Part shown: piece by piece, positions 59,901 through 64,000 of the stretch | How the letters are laid out: each line of letters begins with the position of its first letter | How positions within the stretch are numbered: the first letter of the stretch is position 1 | Assembly (NCBI GenBank): GCA_041391505.1 | Contig: JAWKNW010000002.1 | Span: 248,001 to 312,000 of the forward strand | Source of the DNA: Rhodothermales bacterium | Lineage (GTDB): Bacteria > Bacteroidota > Rhodothermia > Rhodothermales > JAHQVL01 | DNA length: 64,000 nt | Direction: 5' to 3' | Notes under the pieces: generated by a model | Seen by the model: the letters and a program-made list of their open reading frames with translations, nothing else | Told to the model about the DNA's origin: nothing | Database searches by the model: none | Position numbers and translations under genes: made by a program

Positions 59901-60456
59901 GCTCGATGGCCGACACCAGCTGGTAGCGCGCCCCCGAGAAGGCGCTCAGGATATCGTCCGACGCGTAATAGCCGTAGACGAGGAAGAGCAGCGCGCCGGC
60001 GCCGGCCGCGATGGCCATGATGCGCTCTTTCTTGCGGTCGACGACGGTCGTGATCGGGATCGCGCGCACCTGCTGCACCGCGTCCTCGATGAGGCGGTCG
60101 AGCAGCGAGCCGGCCTGCGCCTGCTGCGCGTTCACTTCCACCGCGCTGTTGAGGCGGTCTTCGAGCCCCGGGATCTTCTCCTCGACGAACAGCGCCACCT
60201 GACGGTCATCCATCTTCAGCAGCAACGGCTGGACGATAAACCGGATGGCCACATAAAGCACTGCCACACCCGCCAGCGCCGCGCCCGCGATCAGGTACTT
60301 CAGGTCGATCTCGGTATTGAGATAAACCAGCAGGTACAGGACCACGAAAAACAGCATGGTCAACAACGTGAGCGCGACACCCTGGATGAGGGCGCGCCGG
60401 CGCAGCCGCTGCCGGACCATGCGGACGAGGGCGAGGACGCGTTGGTTTGATGCCAT
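56983..60456 (-). CDS. DUF4175-family coiled-coil membrane protein
   Basis: From ATG 60456 this is 1,157 aa; the frame extends 63 bp further but through a heptamer array. Two N-terminal TM helices (about 22-44, 50-72) and a third (about 145-165) anchor a large periplasmic part. Beta domains run from about 190 to 520. A long coiled-coil region (about 540-1000), rich in Gln, Glu and Arg, contains Gly runs. A Gln/Gly low-complexity stretch (57365-57540) comes near the C-terminus. DUF4175 proteins sit beside BatA-type VWA proteins. The role is unknown, perhaps a scaffold in envelope stress. Confidence 0.88.
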   Translation of the reverse strand: MASNQRVLALVRMVRQRLRRRALIQGVALTLLTMLFFVVLYLLVYLNTEIDLKYLIAGAALAGVAVLYVAIRFIVQPLLLKMDDRQVALFVEEKIPGLEDRLNSAVEVNAQQAQAGSLLDRLIEDAVQQVRAIPITTVVDRKKERIMAIAAGAGALLFLVYGYYASDDILSAFSGARYQLVSAIEQPLMSIAPGTIEIERGATQEIIAEFRDASEAEVFVTYRTEGGEWRKEPMQKGLGQPVYLFEFADVQAPLEYFVQRDELQSDIFSITLYAFPEIEQIDLRYTYPAYTGLPPRVDENRGDIRGLKGAKVTVSVRATGDLEEAALVMDSGRRLPLQTAGDGVYRAELVLDTEDMYHVELNDRAGKQNKFPDDYLIVPEDDESPRITITDPQQDVRVNAIEEVVIAARAEDDYGVKDLRLRFSVNGADEETVALMPADKAREQAVSGDYVFFLEDYELEPGDVISYYVEAEDFFAGREAEASDMYFIEVAPFDRRFTQANNMGGGGGGGGMQSRTVVSQQEIIAATWKLHRQRNQGTPEAFQEAVRGLVQAQTSLKESIEEKIGSTAFSLELRDSEESQKIVEYLRNAIDEMDGAIDQLDDANLEEALAPERRALNHLLRADALNRDRQVAMNRDQQGGGGGGGGSMEDRMTELMDLELDISRDKYEMQQQQSPQAGGGGGEQAMDDALQRIKELARKQQRLANQREQSLQGEDKKRFIERLKRDQDELRQQAEDLAQQMQQMSRSEEGMSRDMQQGLQRAIDNMREAERALRNGDDQQASAKQQQALNELDQLQQDMRMAGSDSKREMLDEFVRDFEEMREQEERLGRDIASALEKAQREGRIEREKLENLQENRESMRNNLDRLKRQAESLEAGIREEDPEAATTLRNMLQQMRRDDLEKNMDDSQTALDRGWVDFAERVQDKIDESLRGLTTQARELQENLPQTDEDQLRRALSDLQDIRERMQEAQERAGGQQPSPNGQQQGQQQSQQGQQQGQQQGDPGQQGQQQGEGQQGQQQSQQQGQGGGQGGERARQAQAARLQQQARQAQETLERLQEQFGEDEGIQRSLSRAQQSMRRVGDNSFTGVLIDEESAKDFFNENVYDPLSDLEMLLSRQLDDIEMEKKLYGSRNAEVPDEYRDAVDRYYESLSKSKNE

Positions 60457-60500
60457 GGCGGTTGAGAAGGATGGTGCAAGAAGAAAAAGGGTGTTTCCGT

Positions 60501-60593
60501 CGCAAATCGAATAGCTCAAATCGCTAACTGGGTCTTCTCGATGCGTGGTGAGATACCCTGAATGTGCGATTTACGCTATGCGATTTGCCATTT
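60501..60593. repeat. Heptamer-period inverted array (GCGATTT/CGCAAAT) overlapping a gene end
   Basis: Left: CGCAAAT, CGAATAG, CTCAAAT, CGCTAAC (60501-60528). Right: GCGATTT, ACGCTAT, GCGATTT, GCCATTT (60566-60593). The arms are complementary. The right arm encodes the last residues of the BatA-VWA protein (MANRIA and stop), so the array has spread into the coding end. Confidence 0.75.
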
Positions 60594-62625
60594 TCCTGTT
60601 CGCCAGATACGTCTCGGTGACGAACAGGCCGATGAGCGCGATCAACAGATAGCGCCAGAATTTCTGTTTGCGTTCTTCGTCCTCGATCTCCATCGTGCGC
60701 GCCATCTCGACGGTTCGCGCCACGTCGTCCGGCGGCGGGACGACGGCGGCGACGACTTCGTCGACGGCGCGCGCTTCAAGGTCGGACTCGGTCACGTCTA
60801 CATTGACGGAGAAGGAAAAGCGCTGGTTTCCCTGGGCGGCCGCATAATGCCCTGGGAGCGCCGTATCGCGGAAAAAACCTACGCCCTCCGCGTCAAGCTC
60901 CACGCGAAGCAGCCGGTCGTCGGGGGTGCGCACGTCCCAGATCCCGCCGGGCTGACCCTGGAGCCGGACCGGTTCGCCGACAAGAAACGACAGCCGGCGC
61001 TCCTGGCCCTCCAGCGCGTATTTCACGAGCTGGTAGACGAACGGCACGTACAGTTCGTTGATCGGGAAATCGGTCCAGTCGGCATTAAACGTCGACGTAT
61101 ACACCAGCAGCCGGCCGGCGCCGACGGTCTGCTCGATCAGGAACGGGTCGCCGGTATCATAGCGACCTACGACGGAGGCGCTGGAGTCGGGTACGATCCG
61201 CAGGTATTCCCGGAACTGGGGGCGGAAGATGGCGCCCGAGCTGGCCTGCGCGAACAGGCTGAAGATCGGATGGCGGAGGTCGACCTCTCCGATGATGGCC
61301 GGGTAGCCCTGGGTGTTCCGCGGCTGAATGCGCCCCGTCGGCCGGCCGACGCCGAATTCCGTCAGCGCCGCCGCCCACCCCGCCGGCTCGCTCTCGGAGC
61401 CGAAGGAGAGCACGACGCTGCCGCCGCGCTCGAGGTAGGCGCGCAGCGCGGCCCGCTGCGGCGCGTTGAGCGAGGCCGTGTTGCTCACGAAGACGATCGC
61501 CTGCGTCGCCAGCGCACGCCCCGTCAGCTCGCCGACCGCGCCCGAAGAAAAAGTGTACAGCGCCGCCTCGCCCTGGTTGAACGCGCGCTCCAGGTAATAG
61601 ACGTCGTTGCGCGCGGCGCGGCTGCCGTCGACCCCGAAGAGGGCCGGCCGGCTCTTGACATCGATGGCGAAATAATACCGGTTGTCCGCCGGCAACGCGT
61701 CGTCCGCCAGGTTGACGGCGCCGAGGAAAAGCCCCTCGCGCTCCGGCCGGTACTGGAAGGACACGCGACCGGCCGTGGACGCCGGCACCGTGGTCTCTTC
61801 GACCACCTGCTCGTCGAGGGTGAGCGTCATCGCTCGGCCGGCCGGGCGGGCTTCGCCGGAGGCCCCGATCCGGGTATCGAACCGGTTGACCACCTGCCCG
61901 TCGACGCGGCGCGTTGCGACGGCCAGCCCGCCGACATAGGCGTTCTCGCGGTCGGGATCGCCCAGCTGCACCACCTCGAAGCCGACGCCCTGATCGAGCT
62001 TCCAGTTCTCGAAGGCCCCGCCCCAGCCGCTGCGCTGGAGGTCCGACAGGAGGACGATCCGCCGGCTCTCGTGCCGGGCCCGCGCGAGGATTTCCTGGGC
62101 CAGCTGGATCGGACGGAAAAAGTCGGTCGGCCGGTAGGTCGGCTCCAGCGCCGCATCCAGCACGTTGCGGTGCAGGCTCAGGTCGTCGCTCAACTCGGTC
62201 AGCTGGCGCGGCTCATCGGAGAACGCGATGAGGGCGATCTCGTCGTCGGGGCCGGCGGTACCGACGATCTCCCGGGCCGCGGCCACGGCCTGGTCGAAGA
62301 GGTCGTCGTACTGCATGCTGAACGACTGGTCGATCAGCACGACGGTCGACCGCGCCTCCTGGCTCGCAAAAAACGGGATGCGCTCCTCGGGGATGAAGGG
62401 GCGGGCGAAGACCAGGGCCAGCAGCGCCAGCATCACGGTCCGGATCGCCATCAGGAGCCAATCCTTGATCCGCCGGCGGCGCACCACTTCCTTCGGCGTC
62501 ATCTTCAGGAACATCAACGAGCTGAACCGCACCTGTTTCGCCCGCACACGTCGTACGAGATGAAAGAGGATCGGCAACAGCGCCGCGGCGAGCCCGAAGA
62601 GGAATATGGCGTTGATGACGGACAA
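60571..62625 (-). CDS. BatA/VWA-domain membrane protein
   Basis: This 684 aa protein starts at TTG 62625. The N-terminal BatA signature (AALLPILFHLVRRVRAKQVR and VRRRRIKDWLLMAIRT, about 10-65) with two TM helices precedes a VWA domain with MIDAS VLIDQSFSMQ (about 95-102). A long periplasmic beta-rich and amidotransferase-like region follows, and a C-terminal TM (YLLIALIGLFVTETYL). BatA-type proteins work with MoxR ATPases and DUF58 proteins in aerotolerance or envelope stress. A TTG start directly behind a heptamer array suggests weak translation. Confidence 0.9.
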   Translation of the reverse strand: MSVINAIFLFGLAAALLPILFHLVRRVRAKQVRFSSLMFLKMTPKEVVRRRRIKDWLLMAIRTVMLALLALVFARPFIPEERIPFFASQEARSTVVLIDQSFSMQYDDLFDQAVAAAREIVGTAGPDDEIALIAFSDEPRQLTELSDDLSLHRNVLDAALEPTYRPTDFFRPIQLAQEILARARHESRRIVLLSDLQRSGWGGAFENWKLDQGVGFEVVQLGDPDRENAYVGGLAVATRRVDGQVVNRFDTRIGASGEARPAGRAMTLTLDEQVVEETTVPASTAGRVSFQYRPEREGLFLGAVNLADDALPADNRYYFAIDVKSRPALFGVDGSRAARNDVYYLERAFNQGEAALYTFSSGAVGELTGRALATQAIVFVSNTASLNAPQRAALRAYLERGGSVVLSFGSESEPAGWAAALTEFGVGRPTGRIQPRNTQGYPAIIGEVDLRHPIFSLFAQASSGAIFRPQFREYLRIVPDSSASVVGRYDTGDPFLIEQTVGAGRLLVYTSTFNADWTDFPINELYVPFVYQLVKYALEGQERRLSFLVGEPVRLQGQPGGIWDVRTPDDRLLRVELDAEGVGFFRDTALPGHYAAAQGNQRFSFSVNVDVTESDLEARAVDEVVAAVVPPPDDVARTVEMARTMEIEDEERKQKFWRYLLIALIGLFVTETYLANRKMANRIA

Positions 62626-62674
62626 GGGAATAGCGATTAGGGATTAGTGATTAGCGATTAGCGAATAGTGATTT
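62626..62674. repeat. Heptamer-period array (GATTAGC) as leader of the BatA gene
   Basis: Seven units from 62626: GGAATAG, CGATTAG, GGATTAG, TGATTAG, CGATTAG, CGAATAG, TGATTTG. The array fills nearly all of the 63 bp between the DUF58 stop and the TTG start of the next gene, so that gene has no Shine-Dalgarno site. Unlike the other arrays it has a single arm. Confidence 0.8.
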
Positions 62675-62688
62675 GGGATTTGCTCTTC

Positions 62689-63591
62689 CTAGCGGTGCTT
62701 GGCCCGGGCGGCCAGGTACTGGAAGAGGGCGAAGTCGAGCGGTTGATCGGTCGTGATCAGGTTGTAGTCGATGCCCAGCACGCCGCATTCGCGCGTCAGG
62801 GTATCCTTGTAGCGGTTGAAGTTGTCCTGATAAATCTTGCGGGCGGATTCGGCCTCGAGCAGCATCTTCTCCCCGGTTTCCATGTCCTCGAACTCGACCA
62901 TGTCCGAAAACGCGAAGGCGATTTCCTGGGGATCGAGGATGTGGAAGACGAGGACGTTGTGGCCGTTGTACCGAAAATGCCGGAGCCCGTCTACGATGGC
63001 TTCCGGCTCATCGAGCAGATCCGAAATCAGCACGACGAACCCCCGCCGGCGCTGGATCTCGGCCAGTTCGTGCAGCGGCTTGCCCATCGCGGTCGGCTTG
63101 CCCGGCCGGGCGTCGTGCATGTGCTGCAGGATCGTGAGCAGGTGCCCCGAAGCCCGCCGCGGCGGGATGCGCTGCACGATCTCGTCGTCGAAAAACGTCA
63201 GCCCGACGGCGTCCTGCTGCCGCGTCATGAAATAACCGAGCGACGCCGCCAGGAAAAACGCATAATCCTGCTTGGTCACCGTCGTCGAGGTGTACGCCAT
63301 CGACGGGCTGATGTCGACCATCAGGTCGAACCGGGTGTTGGTCTCCTCCTCGAACTCCTTGACGTAAAGCCGGTCGGTGCGGGCGAACAGCTTCCAGTCG
63401 ACGTGCATCAGGTAGTCGCCGTGGATGTACGGCCGGTACGAGACGAACTCGACGCTGGCGCCCTTGTAGGGGCTCTTGTGCAGACCCGACAAAAAACCTT
63501 CGACCACGCCGCGCGCCAGCAACTGGAGGTTGCTGATCCGCGAGAGGATCTCGGGTTTGATGAAGCGCGCTATGGCCGGCGATTCGGGCAT
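62689..63591 (-). CDS. DUF58 domain protein
   Basis: This 300 aa protein has the DUF58 core, GLHKSPYKGASVEFVSYRPY followed by IHGDYLMHVDWKLFARTDRL, near 35-75. The rest is VWA-like with MIDAS residues in MVDISPSMAY. No TM helix is clear, so it probably works in the cytoplasm or at the membrane surface. DUF58 proteins are the usual partner of MoxR ATPases, which may remodel them. It lies second in the visible operon, 77 bp after the moxR-like gene. Confidence 0.93.
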   Translation of the reverse strand: MPESPAIARFIKPEILSRISNLQLLARGVVEGFLSGLHKSPYKGASVEFVSYRPYIHGDYLMHVDWKLFARTDRLYVKEFEEETNTRFDLMVDISPSMAYTSTTVTKQDYAFFLAASLGYFMTRQQDAVGLTFFDDEIVQRIPPRRASGHLLTILQHMHDARPGKPTAMGKPLHELAEIQRRRGFVVLISDLLDEPEAIVDGLRHFRYNGHNVLVFHILDPQEIAFAFSDMVEFEDMETGEKMLLEAESARKIYQDNFNRYKDTLTRECGVLGIDYNLITTDQPLDFALFQYLAARAKHR

Positions 63592-63618
63592 GATGCAAAG
63601 CGATTCGTTCTACCGTAC

Positions 63619-63637
63619 GGACGCCCCGGTGGCGTCC
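63619..63637. other. Perfect 7-bp hairpin between the moxR-like and DUF58 genes
   Basis: GGACGCC (63619-63625) and GGCGTCC (63631-63637) flank CCGGT. It lies in the 77 bp gap inside the operon, the one junction there without a heptamer array. It may uncouple expression of the two genes. Confidence 0.5.
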
Positions 63638-63668
63638 GACAAGCCAGGCATGGTCAGGGCGACGGGCG

Positions 63669-64000
63669 TCACGCCAGTCCGGACACGGGCTGGCGCACCT
63701 CCTGGATGAGCCGGTCGATGATATGCTCGACCGTGATGCCCTCGGAATCCGCGTAGAAATTGGTGATGACGCGGTGCCGCAGGACGTCCGGCGCCAGCGC
63801 CTGGATATCCTCCACCGCCACGTTGTAACGCCCCTTGAACACCGCGCGGACCTTGCCGCCGAGGATGAGGTACTGCGCCGCGCGCAGGCCGGCGCCCCAC
63901 CGCACCCATTTCTTCACGTAGTCCGGCGCCTCGTCGTTGACCGGCCGGGTGCTGCGCACGAGGTTCACGGCGAACGAACCGACGTTCTCCGGCACGTAGA
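63669..64000 (-). CDS. MoxR-family AAA+ ATPase (N-terminal part outside window)
   Basis: Only the C-terminal 110 residues are present; the frame is open to the right edge. They match the lid domain of MoxR ATPases: VNLVRSTRP, VRWGAGLRAAQYLILGGKVRA, VEDIQALAPDVLRHRV. MoxR proteins are chaperone-like ATPases that mature VWA and DUF58 partners. It heads the operon that continues with DUF58, BatA-VWA, DUF4175 and a second VWA protein. Confidence 0.92.
   Translation of the reverse strand, partial: YVPENVGSFAVNLVRSTRPVNDEAPDYVKKWVRWGAGLRAAQYLILGGKVRAVFKGRYNVAVEDIQALAPDVLRHRVITNFYADSEGITVEHIIDRLIQEVRQPVSGLA

Noticed and set aside
1..64000. Search for tRNA, rRNA, riboswitches, transposases, integrases and attachment sites
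   Set aside because: No T-loop-like cluster with a foldable cloverleaf, no rRNA stretch, no DDE/tyrosine recombinase motif and no recognisable riboswitch core was seen by eye. A covariance-model search would be needed to exclude weak cases.

Overview
This 64 kb window is high-GC bacterial DNA, densely coded, with no tRNA, rRNA or CRISPR array that I can see. Three traits point to the Bacteroidota/Rhodothermota side of the FCB group, perhaps a marine Rhodothermales-like organism. They are a type IX secretion C-terminal sorting domain (NYPNPFNPET motif) on a secreted protein, an ECF sigma factor next to a TPR-bearing Ser/Thr kinase, and secreted sialidase-like and glucuronoyl-esterase-like enzymes. 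This placement is inference from gene content, not a phylogeny.

Layout. 1-3258 (-): a heavy-metal RND efflux pump (partial) and its lipoprotein adaptor. 3594-6637 (+): an OmpR-type response regulator, sensor kinase and PAP2 phosphatase. 6850-18187 (+): a large redox locus with a di-heme cytochrome b-like membrane protein, a TPR protein, a 20-heme cytochrome, a giant tandem-repeat cytochrome (42 CXXCH plus one CX3CH), an outer-membrane beta-barrel, a membrane-anchored Fe-S/FAD oxidoreductase and a 19-heme paralogue. 18326-23589 (+): a sensor kinase, a class III aminotransferase and a Ser/Thr kinase with 15 TPRs. 23816-27674 (-): two sialidase-like secreted proteins. 27846-30733 (+): a tripartite tricarboxylate transporter (TctC, TctB, TctA). 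30876-38155: small proteins, a cupredoxin-like protein, a second Ser/Thr kinase with its ECF sigma factor, and a sigma-like protein. 38304-50025: a membrane-anchored subtilase, transporters, a PQQ-type dehydrogenase, a DUF4159 protein, envelope proteins and a CE15-like esterase. 50232-54479 (-): a T9SS cargo with one heme motif, a caspase-like protein without its cysteine, and small proteins. 54535-64000 (-): a MoxR/DUF58/BatA-VWA/DUF4175/VWA operon running off the right edge.

The most remarkable system is the redox locus. Both repeat cytochromes share the same N- and C-terminal caps around units of exactly 228 bp (76 aa). Each unit carries three heme motifs and three further conserved histidines. 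One protein has twelve units, the other three. With the barrel and the inner-membrane proteins beside them, they look like a trans-envelope electron conduit whose heme chain is lengthened by unit duplication. One unit of the long copy is scrambled by several small deletions that sum to exactly 21 nt, so the frame is restored.

Two other window-wide patterns stand out. First, 11-bp-spaced CATGAG boxes lie upstream of the response regulator and again in front of the redox locus, so the same regulator may control both. Second, seven intergenic arrays with a strict 7-bp period and different consensus words, mostly arranged as inverted pairs, sit between genes, within operons and over stop codons.
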